Of a stretch of DNA of 64,000 nucleotides, positions 10,520 to 20,399 are shown one piece after another. Numbering within the stretch: the first letter of the stretch is position 1; the number at the start of each line of letters is the position of its first letter. Below the pieces are notes generated by a model that was given only the letters and a program-made list of their open reading frames with translations, made no database searches and was not told the DNA's origin. The stretch is from Byssothecium circinans (Eukaryota; Ascomycota; Dothideomycetes; Pleosporales; Massarinaceae), in assembly GCA_010015675.1 (NCBI GenBank), contig ML976979.1, positions 482,559-546,558 on the forward strand. Direction: 5' to 3'. A program made the translations under genes and the position numbers.

Positions 10520-12097
10520 CTAAGAAGTTCCCCCGTACCCAAAACTCCTCGGGCTAGCATGTCTCTGCGTCCCCAAAAGTGCCCTCGCCTCATCCAATGC
10601 TCCCCTTTCTCCACGGATTGGTATGCTTTGGCTTCCACTCGCCGGACTTTCTGTCCTAGGAGTCTGCACCGGGGTCGGCACCCGACTTCCACTTGGTGTC
10701 CCCGCCACGCTAACAGCAGGCACCCAGCCCCTCATCCACCCACTGACTCTCCTCCATTTCACCCTCTTCTTCATCTTGTGCCCATGATCCTCGACAACAA
10801 CGACGCTCTCAACCTCTCTCGCCTTTCCTCTTCCCCTGTCTTCTCCCTCATCACCATCGCCGAAGTAGTAGAATTGGAAGCCCACGGCTGCGTCCATAAC
10901 AAGTACGCCTGCGGCACCGAGAAAGAAAGGCGCTGCGCGGAGAACCCAATCTAATCGATTGCTGCCGTTGGGACCAACCCATCCTGCACCTTGGCCAGGC
11001 GCAAAATCGTTCCATGCACAAGGGTTGGAGAGGAGAGAAGTGGAGTAGAAAAGGTTCCCGAAAAAGGCAGCGGCGAAGAGGGAGGGTGAGAGACCAGAGG
11101 TCGATTTACGGATGTGGTTCTTGTAGAGCTGGGGGAAGCGGGAGCCGAGGTAGAGGAATGTGCTCATCCATGACAATACCTTACCTGCAATTTCAGTAGC
11201 GGAAGATGATGTCGAGGACGAGGAAGCGGAGAGATGGCGGGAGGCGATGTGGTATGGACCTGGTGCAAAGGGACTCACAGGTTTGGCTGTTGAGGTATTT
11301 GAGAGGATGGCGAGGATGAGGGAGATGTAGAGGACTGTCTTTGGTGATGGGGAGAAGCCTGGTGAAGAAGATGGAGCGATTCGTCGGACGTCTCGGTGTG
11401 TTGGTGTTCCTGCTGATGGTGTCCCTTGCCAGGATTCTTTTGTCGAGCTGGGTGAGCGGGCGTAATTCGGCATACGAAAGGCGTCCATTGGGTTGGGACG
11501 CTTGGGAATATTGCGGCCAGGGCTAGTGGGAGTCTGGTCATTTTGATCGCTTTGGGAGATCTTTGATCTTGGCGTTGGAGGCGATTTGATGGTCGAATCG
11601 CTCGATGTACTGGCTATGGTCGTTCCATCCCATGCCCCGTCCATACCAGATGCATTACTTCCATCATCGGAAGAGTTCGGACTCCAAACAGGTCGCACCG
11701 GTCTTCCATGTTTCAAAAGCCCATACCACACCCACTGTCCACATAAGGCGCAATCCACAAAAACATAGTAACTCGCAACGATGACCTGCCAGGTCGCTTG
11801 CTGTGTGAAAATTGAGCCCAGTAGATTGGTCAAATCGCCCATCAACCATTCTCCCAGAAAGAATATACTGAGCCCTGAAGTTGACTTCAGTTTATGGTTT
11901 TTGTAGACTTGGGGTAGTTGTGCGAAGAGCCATGATAGGATACTGCAAGTGCCAAGCACGGTAGAGAGGAGGGCGAGGTTCGTAGGTATACAGGAGCCGA
12001 GGGTGGAAGAAAGGTTGGAGAGAAACTCGGTTGCGGGCTCGCAGCGGTCAAGAACGCCTTTGGAGGTTATGTGGAGGGGAGAAAGGTAAGGTGGCAT
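10520..12097 (-). CDS. PQ-loop repeat membrane protein (vacuolar basic amino acid transporter, YPQ/Stm1-like)
   Basis: 525 aa, single exon. It carries the two diagnostic PQ-loop motifs, each followed by the same segment: AQLPQVYKNHKLKSTSGLS near residue 62 and GSRFPQLYKNHIRKSTSGLS in the second half. Hydrophobic segments surround each repeat, giving the usual seven-helix plan. A long Ser/Pro/Thr-rich loop (about residues 140-280) separates the two halves, and a charged Pro/Ser-rich tail follows the last helix, so the protein is longer than yeast Ypq1. Family knowledge: these proteins export cationic amino acids from the vacuole. Localisation and substrate here are inferred. Confidence 0.85.
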   Translation of the reverse strand: MPPYLSPLHITSKGVLDRCEPATEFLSNLSSTLGSCIPTNLALLSTVLGTCSILSWLFAQLPQVYKNHKLKSTSGLSIFFLGEWLMGDLTNLLGSIFTQQATWQVIVASYYVFVDCALCGQWVWYGLLKHGRPVRPVWSPNSSDDGSNASGMDGAWDGTTIASTSSDSTIKSPPTPRSKISQSDQNDQTPTSPGRNIPKRPNPMDAFRMPNYARSPSSTKESWQGTPSAGTPTHRDVRRIAPSSSPGFSPSPKTVLYISLILAILSNTSTAKPVSPFAPGPYHIASRHLSASSSSTSSSATEIAGKVLSWMSTFLYLGSRFPQLYKNHIRKSTSGLSPSLFAAAFFGNLFYSTSLLSNPCAWNDFAPGQGAGWVGPNGSNRLDWVLRAAPFFLGAAGVLVMDAAVGFQFYYFGDGDEGEDRGRGKAREVESVVVVEDHGHKMKKRVKWRRVSGWMRGWVPAVSVAGTPSGSRVPTPVQTPRTESPASGSQSIPIRGERGALDEARALLGTQRHASPRSFGYGGTS

Positions 12098-13361
12098 GTT
12101 GTCATAGGCGCAGAGATGGCGTCCTCGTAAAGACGGTGTGGGCGACGGTTAAAAAGTTCGCAACCGCCGACGTCGAACGATGCTGATAACGACAGTTTGC
12201 AAGTGTAAATGTAATGGGCCCCTCCTATTTCTTCTATGGAGTCCTCGAAGGCTTATCCACTGTTCCTGAAGCCTGGTAAGTGCGGCCGCCGTCAGATGCT
12301 CGACTCAGGTGGGCGATGTCTTGGTTGCAGCCACGAGGCGCAGTCGCGTTTTCAACCTCCTGCTCCAGCTGCTTGAAGAAAGCAGTAGCGAATGCTGATC
12401 AGTGAAGATATCGCAGATTCAAGAGAGCAGTCGGAAATCTTCGCGCTTCAGCAACTCGAGCTTCACTTCGCGGGCGTGTGACGTCGATTCGGTTCGAGTC
12501 GTAAAGCAAACTCCGAGCTCCCAGACCAACTTCAAGCAGCGACAAGAAGACACAGTGGGAAGCCAAATCGACCGAGAACAAAAACAAGTGGAAGGATAGC
12601 TGAAGGCGATCACAGGCAGGACTGGAGAAGAGCAGCAAAGGAAACGCAGTTGAGAGTCATCAAGCGCCTCAGCCTGCTGAGTGGTGGAGGGCACAGCGAG
12701 CCTCCTGAGGGCTCAGATGACCAGATAGAGCATCTCCACGCCCAGGTAGCAGCGCTTCCGTTATCGTAACCATGGCTTCAGCGTGTGGCGGGTGATGGGT
12801 GGTTTGGCGATAAGCTGTCTGACCTTATCGCTTTGTCCGATACCGCGGGTAGCGCCGAGTAAAGCCGAGGGACCTGGACCAGAGCATGTCATTCATCTCA
12901 TCTCATCTCGACTTGTCTTTCTTTATCTTCTCTTTATGTCTTCAGTAAGATCAAGACCTTTGTCGAATCTGCAAAGTAACATGCACTCAAAGATTTCGTA
13001 CGCTCAAAGGCTGTCATCAGTGTCAGATGTCAGAAGCCATGCAGGACGTTTGTCCTGACCGTCACACTGCTCCGCCATCGGAGACGTACGCGCCGGCATC
13101 CTCCAAGCTCAGCGAACACCGCGCCGTGGCAAACGTAACAGAAACCCGCGCCATCAAGTGCAATATCACACGCACACGACTGAAGAAAAGGAAGATCCCA
13201 TATCACACAGGATACTAATGCAAAAGCTTGGCCGCAAATCTTGTCGATCATAAACCATCCCCAGCCCTTGAATACGCGCCCTCCTTCTGCGCGTTCCACC
13301 TCGGACTGCACGCCGTCAGCTCCACTCCACTCCCCTATCCCACTAGAAAAGAGAAAACATA
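12098..13361. other. 1.26-kb spacer upstream of the PQ-loop gene
   Basis: Contains only short overlapping frames on both strands, none with a recognisable family, codon pattern or consistent splice sites. Likely the PQ-loop promoter and 5' UTR plus the 3' flank of the next gene. Confidence 0.45.
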
Positions 13362-14152
13362 CTAGAACCAATTCCTCAACCCCATCACCCCCGCCGTCAT
13401 CGCCGCATACCCTCCCAGCAACCTCCCCCACCCGCCGCTCTGCCCCATACTAAGCGCAACAAGATCATACACCAAACACCCGCCAAAGATCCAATCGCTC
13501 TGGCTCGCGGCAGCCGCAAAGCCCACACCCGTGGCAATCTGCACTAACTGGCTCGGCGGTACCCCGCGGTAGTACGCCGCGGAAGTATTATGCAGAAGGT
13601 CCAAGACACCAATCCCCGCGAAGGTTTTCGCGACGATGTGGGTGAGGACGTTGGGGGTGGAGCGCGTATCGAGTGGGGGGAGGAGCGTAGTTATGTAGAG
13701 GATTTGCGCAAGCGTGTTGATTATCACGAAGATGTTTGAAGTTTCGAGGTTGTTGGAGTTCCAGAAGAACATCCACGCTGGTTCACTTTAGCAGCATTTC
13801 CCTCCCTCTCACAGCCGTCACCGGCACCAAAAACACGGGCAAGGATTCAGGCTAACGTACTCCCGATACAAAAGTTCCCGAGCGAATACACCCAGGCGAA
13901 CTTATCCATAGTCTCGAGCTCAGCGGCATTTCCCTGCCGGTTCCAGAGCTTGTACAGCCAGACCAGCTGGAAGATCTGCTGCGGGAAGAAGAATCCGGCG
14001 ATGAAGTAGGGTTGTGGGGAGAAGGCGGCGAGGTTCTTGTTGTGGATGTCTAGCATGTTTGGGGAAGAGAACATGCCGTATTGTTGCGCTGCGAAGTCAT
14101 ATAGAAAGGATAGAGGCGCGAGGATGCGGACGGTGGATTGCGTGTTGCCCAT
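13362..14152 (-). CDS. Conserved fungal multi-pass membrane protein of unknown function
   Basis: Two exons, 14152-13861 and 13777-13362, joined across an 83-bp intron (GTACGT..CAG); the junction gives CIGTWMFFWNS. The product is 235 aa. It has several hydrophobic helices, a FFFPQQIFQLVWLYKLW segment in exon 1, and SDWIFGGCLVYDLVAL near the C-terminus. I recall this architecture as a conserved uncharacterised Pezizomycotina family; no enzymatic motif is visible. The high aromatic content and lack of a signal peptide fit an internal-membrane protein. No function is proposed. Confidence 0.8.
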
Positions 14153-14983
14153 GATGAAAGCCGTAAGTTCTACACCGATGTAAAGGCTGGAATGTCAGGG
14201 TGTTTGTCTTCAGAAGATAGAAGGATAGTAGTTTTGGTTCTAGATCTTCACTTGGTAGGTGAGATACACAGCTCTTTATCACTGTTGTACGTGCATTCGG
14301 TAATCTCGCGTCGCGTATATCAGAGTCAAAGACATATATGCACGTCATCAATATTTCGATCTCAGGGTCCAGTTCCCGATGCTTTGAACCACATATCAGA
14401 TGCTCATCGGTGGTCGGACGAATAATATACACGCCGCGCCGATGTTGTCCTCCCACCTTCGTAGCCTTTGTATATTGATGCTTGTCCTCGACACTTTAGC
14501 TTTTCTTGAGTACGATGAATTTGTGAGCAAAGCCATTCGAGGGCCCACAAAAACCTGATTTGAGGCAAGAGATGATGTGGCGAGGCGAGTTACATCTAGT
14601 GGCTTTTGATGCTGTTCACAGGGAATGGATGAGACTCAAGAAGGGTGGGTGAAAGAATTTGGACGAAATGGATGGTTTTGAGGTTGCAGATGGAGGCTTC
14701 ATCTACTATGCCTTTGACGAACAGCTGCGCCCCGCAGCTTGTTTGATGGCTGTCATACAATCTGCTCCCAGACTAAGAATTATGCCTAAAGATGTTGACA
14801 GACCAATAGATACTCATAGTAATCAGCCAAGATCACCATCCACACCCCAAGTACCCTTTTCTGCCTTTTCTGCATCGCATACCATGCATAGCACCCCCCC
14901 CCTCCTACCCTCAAAGACCTAGGTTGCTGGAATCCATGCACCCAAAGAATACTGCGCAAGACAGCTTCGGCTTCGCTCATCCA
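14153..14983. other. Spacer between membrane protein and bre2
   Basis: Promoter side of the membrane-protein gene and 3' flank of bre2, both on the minus strand. No gene recognised. Confidence 0.5.
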
Positions 14984-16747
14984 TCAATACCGCCTCCCCA
15001 CCTCGACGCCCACATTCTCATCCGGATTCGCAAAGCCCCTAGCTTTGGGCGTCGATTTGCCTGCCACGTCTTGCGGCGCCTCACCCTTGTAATCCCACCC
15101 GCCATCCTGAATGAAAAAGTCCACTTCATCGATGATATCCCAAACCACATCTTCGATAACCTGCTCTTGATACCGGTCGCCAATGGCTCGGAGACGCCGG
15201 CCCTCGATGGGATTTGTATCGCTTGTTTCGGTGCCTGTCATCAGTGTGTCCTTCTGAGGATGGACATATGAAGGCGGTGGACACCAAAAGTCGGGGCCGA
15301 AATTGACTTGCGCAACGCCCCCATTAAAGACGGAGATCGCGGGGAAATATCCGACCATGCCATCATCAAAACCAGTCCGTGCTCCACTTTTCACTGCTTC
15401 GGCGGAGGGCGCACTTGCGGGAGGTAGGAAGGCAAGGAGGCTTTCGAAAGCGATGCCCATTTCTTTCCCATTCTTGTAAACCTTGATATGCGAGTGCGGC
15501 AGTGACCGGACACTGACTTCTTCATGGTTCGGCGATGGGTGTACTTTAGGTACAGGGCCGCGGTCATGGTACGCGTCGACGGCCTTGGTGACTTGGTAGT
15601 CTAGCTGCTCGAAGTAAAAGTTCCCCTTGTAGGGAACGGGTATGCGGTCGCGGATAATGTCTAGTGGTTTCTCGAGCGGGTCGCGGGAATCCGGGGTGTC
15701 GAAACCATCGCCCAGATCAACAGCTGGGTTGTAGATACCTTCAACGACTTTGCGGTGGAGACCGAGCGATGGGAGCTGAATCTCTAGACCGATGACGTCG
15801 CCTTCTTGGATGTGCTCGTCGCTGATGTATTCTACAGGTCCGGGGCGATTGTGTGGGGGTCGCGGCTTCATGTGCTTGCTCTTTGCACCTCGGGGGAGGG
15901 GTTTGAAGACTTTGGAGGCGCGCGATCGGTGTTGGGCCTCGAAGCGCGAGTCGGTGATTCCGTAGCTATAGCCATCGAAGCCAACGGGAGCGTCGAGTGG
16001 GGCTTCTCTCCTCGCCCAACCTATACGAATATGCGGTCCTGGTTTGACATCACCTGTCTTGGGATCGATGGGATCTTTTGGCCCATCAATAGGTATGCCC
16101 TTTAGTACCTTGACCTCGAAGTACATCCTGCCTTCTCGTGCCACCACATTGCCTCGTCCCATGCGCCACCCCTTCTCTTGCGTTACTACAGTCGCACTGT
16201 CATCAAAGTGGAACCACCGGTCTGTATCTTCGTGGCTCATGCGCGGTCCATACGGCTTGGAATCGCTCTGGCGATAGTACTGCTTGTGTCGAAACAGTGG
16301 GTCTGCCACGCAGTATGTATACCTATATCCCTTCTTGTTCCACGCTTGGTCCTGGGGTTTCTTCAATTCCGCCCGTCCGTCTGGAGTGTATATGGGGTAC
16401 GGCTCATGCGACAAGAGGATGGCATCTTTGGGTGGATCATAATCTCCAGGCTTGGGCTCTGGAATGGAATATCGCATGGGCGAATCTGCAGTGGGCCGGC
16501 CCTTCTTCACTTTGACATTTGGTGTGCTCGCGCGTGTAGTCGCAGATGCCTCCCTCTTCTTAAGAGTGTCGCGCTTCTCTCGCTGCTCGCGCTCGCGCGG
16601 TGGAGCTTTTGGTCGGGCGCGTGCTGCTGCATCTGGGTTTGGATTGAGCGGAGACGAGACGGCGGGGACATGGTCCTCCTCGAGTGTGCGCTTCACTGGT
16701 AGCGCGCTGGGTGTATTCGACCGCGAATTTGACTGTGACTCGGCCAT
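14984..16747 (-). CDS. bre2: COMPASS (Set1C) histone methyltransferase subunit, Bre2/Ash2 SPRY protein
   Basis: 587 aa, single exon, starting MAESQSNSRSNT. A basic, disordered N-terminus (residues ~1-90) precedes the split SPRY domain typical of Bre2/Ash2L: SHEPYPIYTPDG, WFHFDDSATVV, KGWRMGRGNVVAREG then YFEVKVL, HIRIGWARREAPLDAPVGFDGYSYG, GDVIGLEI, HIKVYKNGKEMGIAFE, and GYFPAISVFNGG. A C-terminal helix-rich segment (YQEQVIEDVVWDIIDEVD) matches the Dpy30-binding end of Ash2 proteins. Family knowledge: it supports H3K4 methylation by Set1. The gene is divergent from bystin with only 187 bp between start codons. Confidence 0.93.
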   Translation of the reverse strand: MAESQSNSRSNTPSALPVKRTLEEDHVPAVSSPLNPNPDAAARARPKAPPREREQREKRDTLKKREASATTRASTPNVKVKKGRPTADSPMRYSIPEPKPGDYDPPKDAILLSHEPYPIYTPDGRAELKKPQDQAWNKKGYRYTYCVADPLFRHKQYYRQSDSKPYGPRMSHEDTDRWFHFDDSATVVTQEKGWRMGRGNVVAREGRMYFEVKVLKGIPIDGPKDPIDPKTGDVKPGPHIRIGWARREAPLDAPVGFDGYSYGITDSRFEAQHRSRASKVFKPLPRGAKSKHMKPRPPHNRPGPVEYISDEHIQEGDVIGLEIQLPSLGLHRKVVEGIYNPAVDLGDGFDTPDSRDPLEKPLDIIRDRIPVPYKGNFYFEQLDYQVTKAVDAYHDRGPVPKVHPSPNHEEVSVRSLPHSHIKVYKNGKEMGIAFESLLAFLPPASAPSAEAVKSGARTGFDDGMVGYFPAISVFNGGVAQVNFGPDFWCPPPSYVHPQKDTLMTGTETSDTNPIEGRRLRAIGDRYQEQVIEDVVWDIIDEVDFFIQDGGWDYKGEAPQDVAGKSTPKARGFANPDENVGVEVGRRY

Positions 16748-16934
16748 TATTGCGCATGGAGTTGTGGAGAAAGGAAAGTGTACACGGCGGCTACGCGATC
16801 ATCATCGGAGCTTCCGCGCTTGGACCACACACACTCGAGATCCCTGCTGCAAGTAATTACCTTTTTGAACTTTTTTGTCCCGCACCTCCCCGCTACTACA
16901 CCTTCGACTCGAAACCAGACACACACCGCCCACC
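16748..16934. promoter_or_regulatory. Compact bidirectional promoter between bre2 and bystin
   Basis: 187 bp separate the two start codons, so both core promoters and 5' UTRs must be packed here. No TATA box stands out, which fits housekeeping genes. Confidence 0.6.
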
Positions 16935-18434
16935 ATGCCGAAGACACCCAAATCGCCCGCCGTGCGCGAGAAGATGCGCCACAACCCTCTCTCCGAAGAT
17001 TACGTGCCTTCCGATTCCTTTCTCGAACAAGCGCAACCCGCAAAACGCCAAAAACGCTCCAAGAAGAACGGGTATGGAGATGATGGACCAGGCTACGTAG
17101 ACAGCAAGAGCTCAAGGAAGATTTTGGAGATTGGAAGGGAGTTGGCAGAGGAGGCGGAGAGCGAGAACAAAGTACGGCGACCACCAATCGCAAACCCCGC
17201 ATTCGACTTCGAAGCGCGACTGGGAGAGGATGATGAGGAGCCGACGACACAGTATGACGATGAGGCATGGGGAGATGAAGAGGAAGAAGAGGAAGAAGTG
17301 GAAGAATTAGAGATTGATCCCAACGATCTTGCCACCTTCAACAAGTTCATACCTACAGACGACAACCCCATCGTATGGCCTGGCGAAGAAGCGCAGTCCT
17401 CAGGAGGTGGTGGAACAGAGCTTGCCGAACTCATCCTACAACGCATTGCAGAGTACGAAGCCTCGGCCCCTGCGCAACCCCACATACTGGGTGGCGGCGA
17501 CCCAGAAGATGCGGTCGAACTACCTGTTAAGGTGGTGGAGGTCTACACAAAAGTCGGCTTCATATTATCGCGGTACAAGTCAGGAAAGCTACCCAAGCCG
17601 TTCAAGATTCTCCCCACAATCCCCGCTTGGGAGACTCTCATCGCAGTCACTCGACCCGATCAATGGACACCCAACTCCGTCTATGCTGCCACCCGCCTCT
17701 TCGTATCCTCAAAACCACAAACAGCCCAACAATTCCTCAATAGCGTTCTCCTCCCCGCTGTCCAAGACAACATCCGTGAAACCCACAAACTAAACGTGCA
17801 TCTTTACCAAGCGCTCAAAAAAGCGCTCTACAAACCCAGCGCGTTTTTCAAAGGCATTGTCTTCCCCATGCTCGCAGACGGGACATGTACGCAACGCGAA
17901 GCTATCATCGTAGCCAGCGTTGTCGCAAAAGTCTCAGTCCCCGTCCTCCACTCAGCAGCCGCCATCCACCGCCTCTGCGAGATCGCCGCCGAGCAAATGT
18001 CCTCGGACCCCGACGCCGCCGGCCCCGTCAACATCTTCATCAAGACCCTCCTCGAGAAAAAGTACGCATTGCCCTATAAAGTCATCGATTCGCTCGTCTT
18101 CCACTTCCTTCGGTTCCGCGCTGCGGGTGCTAGCAGTGCAGATGCCATGGACGTCGAAGCCTCCACAACAGCAGGGGGGGATCTAGGGGGAACGGGGAAG
18201 TTGCCGGTTATCTGGCATCAGTGTCTTTTGGCGTTTGCGCAGAGGTATAGGAATGATATCACGGAGGATCAGCGAGAAGCGCTGCTTGACCTGCTGCTGA
18301 CGAGGGGGCACAAGACAATCAGTCCGGATGTGAGGAGGGAGTTGTTGGAGGGAAGGGGACGCGGTGTTGTAGAGGAACCGGTGCCGGTAGGGATTGATGG
18401 GGATGATACTATGGTTATGGCTATTGACGCTTGA
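16935..18434 (+). CDS. enp1: Bystin, 40S ribosome biogenesis factor (Enp1)
   Basis: 499 aa, single exon. I start at the ATG in CACCATG at 16935 (MPKTPKSPAVREKMRHNPL), which has a good Kozak context and is the usual start; 20 more in-frame codons upstream lie in the 5' UTR. A charged, disordered N-terminus contains a Glu run (about residues 118-125). The bystin helical domain begins near DLATFNKFIP and includes KIPTIPAWE-like (LPTIPAW) and the ADGTCTQREAIIVASVVAKVSVPVLHSAAA block. Family knowledge: Enp1 acts with Ltv1 and Rio2 in 20S pre-rRNA processing and 40S export. The Ser/Asp/Ala-rich insert near residue 400 (SSADAMDVEASTTAGGD) is probably a surface loop. Confidence 0.93.
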   Translation: MPKTPKSPAVREKMRHNPLSEDYVPSDSFLEQAQPAKRQKRSKKNGYGDDGPGYVDSKSSRKILEIGRELAEEAESENKVRRPPIANPAFDFEARLGEDDEEPTTQYDDEAWGDEEEEEEEVEELEIDPNDLATFNKFIPTDDNPIVWPGEEAQSSGGGGTELAELILQRIAEYEASAPAQPHILGGGDPEDAVELPVKVVEVYTKVGFILSRYKSGKLPKPFKILPTIPAWETLIAVTRPDQWTPNSVYAATRLFVSSKPQTAQQFLNSVLLPAVQDNIRETHKLNVHLYQALKKALYKPSAFFKGIVFPMLADGTCTQREAIIVASVVAKVSVPVLHSAAAIHRLCEIAAEQMSSDPDAAGPVNIFIKTLLEKKYALPYKVIDSLVFHFLRFRAAGASSADAMDVEASTTAGGDLGGTGKLPVIWHQCLLAFAQRYRNDITEDQREALLDLLLTRGHKTISPDVRRELLEGRGRGVVEEPVPVGIDGDDTMVMAIDA

Positions 18435-18599
18435 CTTTCCTTTCGCGCATGACAATACCATATAGACGAGACATGCATGCATTATAACGGCGTTGGAATC
18501 GGACTTGGGTTCGGATTCAGATACAGATACCAAAAAACAATTTCTCTCCCCACAATCTTATCCGTTCGTTCTTCGTAACCAAAATTTATTTATCCACCG

Positions 18600-19034
18600 C
18601 TACGTACTCTCCACTTGAGCCTTCCCCTTGTAAAAAGCAACATAGTCCTTGATCTTCTGATACTCAGGCTTCGGATCGGGATAGTACCACGCCGCGTCCT
18701 TGACCTCTGTTTTGTTCGTTGTTACTGTGTAGTACGACGCATCGCCCTTGTAGGGGCAGTGCGTTGTGGTGGATGTAGGCGTGAAGGAGGATTTATTGAT
18801 TGAGGAAGGTGGGAACTAGAAGGTGGATGGGTTAGTGGGGGTTGTGGGTAAGTAATAGAAGGATGGGGTGGTATAAGGGTAGGGAGTAGAGTAAGGTTGG
18901 TGTAGAGGGTAGATGTGAAATTAAGGAAAGAAAGATGAGGTTGAGAGACGAACGTAAATGTTCCCATCGACGACTTCGTAGGTATCTGTTTCGGCGACTG
19001 TGATACCATTTACTGTTGCTGTGGCGTGCGGCAT
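18600..19034 (-). CDS. DUF427 domain protein
   Basis: Two exons, 19034-18954 and 18815-18600, with a 138-bp intron (GTTCGT..TAG). The product is 98 aa, the usual size for a single-domain DUF427 protein. The junction gives YEVVDGNIYFPPSSI, followed by the family hallmark THCPYKGDASYYTV and WYYPDPKP, then a short tail. The small cytosolic beta-fold has no known reaction; a role cannot be assigned. The gene is convergent with bystin (165 bp between stops) and divergent from the NADH dehydrogenase. The intron is unusually GT/G-rich on the + strand. Confidence 0.85.
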
Positions 19035-20399
19035 TATTGCTTCAATCGCTTGGTCGGATAAAGGTAGGTGCTGGTTCGGAATGCTCGGAAAGAGGATGGA
19101 AGTTGAATTGTACAGTTGTTAACGGTCTGATTGAAATTGTGTGATTTTGATCTTGGGATTGGAGGAAAGGTGGGGATTCCTGCCGCAGGGAGGTACGGGA
19201 CTGTATATCTGCCACGCTGGTAGGAGATCGGGGAAGTGAGGAGTAAGTGTGGGGATGCTGATGATGGAATCAATGGATGGCATCATAGGGCAGCTGCGAG
19301 CTCGAGAAGCTTACCACATGGATAAAGTTCATGTCAGTTTCACCATCTATGTTCTAGGGATTTCCCAGCGACTTGGATGCACAGGCAGCGACCGATCTGG
19401 ACTGTCTGGCTGGGAGCATGTGCACGCTGCAGTCGCCCAGGAAGGCGTTGAAAGATGTACCATGGAACACTGAAGTGGAGATTCTCTGCAGGCCCTACCA
19501 GATTCTTGAAATATTTCACGTGAGATCTGCGGACGTCGTTTTCGACGATAGACTCAAGTTGAGGGTTAACATTGTCCAGAAGAATTACCCATTTGCAGGC
19601 AAGCAACCTCTTATCCGAATGAAGTCCGACTCAACGTTCAACGCGCCGAGAAAAGCTTTCAAGACGGAGATAGTGCGAAGACGTTCAGCGCGATTAACTA
19701 TCGACTTGCGGGGTCAAGAAGAGCGTTCATCTAGGCCGTGAACGATTTTGCTAGTTTACCTAGGTATGGTGGTGATCCGGATGCGGGTCGGTAAGCTAGT
19801 ACCTGCGGTTCAGCGGATCCCTTTAAAAAGTTTATTAGATCTAAAAGTCCTTCTTGTCCTCAGCTCCAGAGTTACCGTCGGGAAAAAGCGGGATTGCATT
19901 GTTGTGAAAAGTCCTTTGTGCCGTGTTGCATTTTTTAACAGCCACGTGCTAGAATCTGAGTCAATAAGCGATAGCAGCCAAGCTGAGGTAATCTTATGCG
20001 GTGAGGGAATTGCAAGAGTGAAACGCTGAGCGGTATTGCAAATGCGAGGTGTGACTTGGAGAAAAGGTCCGCGTAGAGGCGTGGAAAAAGGCGCGTGGGA
20101 TTTATCTCGGCGTTTGCTTGGGCAGCAGTTGAGCGTTTGGCGTGTTAGTCAGCCGGGAGAGGCCCCTTGCAGTGCTCTAATTGGAAAGGCTTATCAGAAG
20201 CAATCCGGGTCTGTATCCCTGTCTCTCGTCATCGCAGAAAAAGTTGATACATAGCTCCCCCGACTGTCCGACCGCTCGACCGCTCTCCCATCCACCGCAC
20301 CGCTCTCCCATCCACCGCACCTCTCTCCCACCCTTCCCACCACACGCCCTCCCTCCCAATTCCATCACGAGGCGGCCATTCTCCGCTTCAATTCTCACA
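19035..20399. other. 1.36-kb divergent intergenic region
   Basis: Lies between the starts of the DUF427 gene and the NADH dehydrogenase gene. A 122-codon + frame (19373-19741) has no family features and is not called. The last ~130 bp are CT-rich, as expected for a 5' UTR of a strongly expressed gene. Confidence 0.5.
20279..20330. repeat. Short direct repeat in the 5' UTR of the NADH dehydrogenase gene
   Basis: ACCGCTCTCCCATCCACCGC occurs twice in tandem, with a partial third copy, about 70-120 bp before the start codon. Confidence 0.75.

Noticed and set aside
12484..12498. B-box-like GTTCGAGTC suggesting a tRNA
   Set aside because: The T-stem does not pair, and there is no A box or acceptor stem.
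19373..19741. 122-codon + frame between DUF427 and the NADH dehydrogenase
   Set aside because: No domain, no splice partners, and composition not clearly coding.
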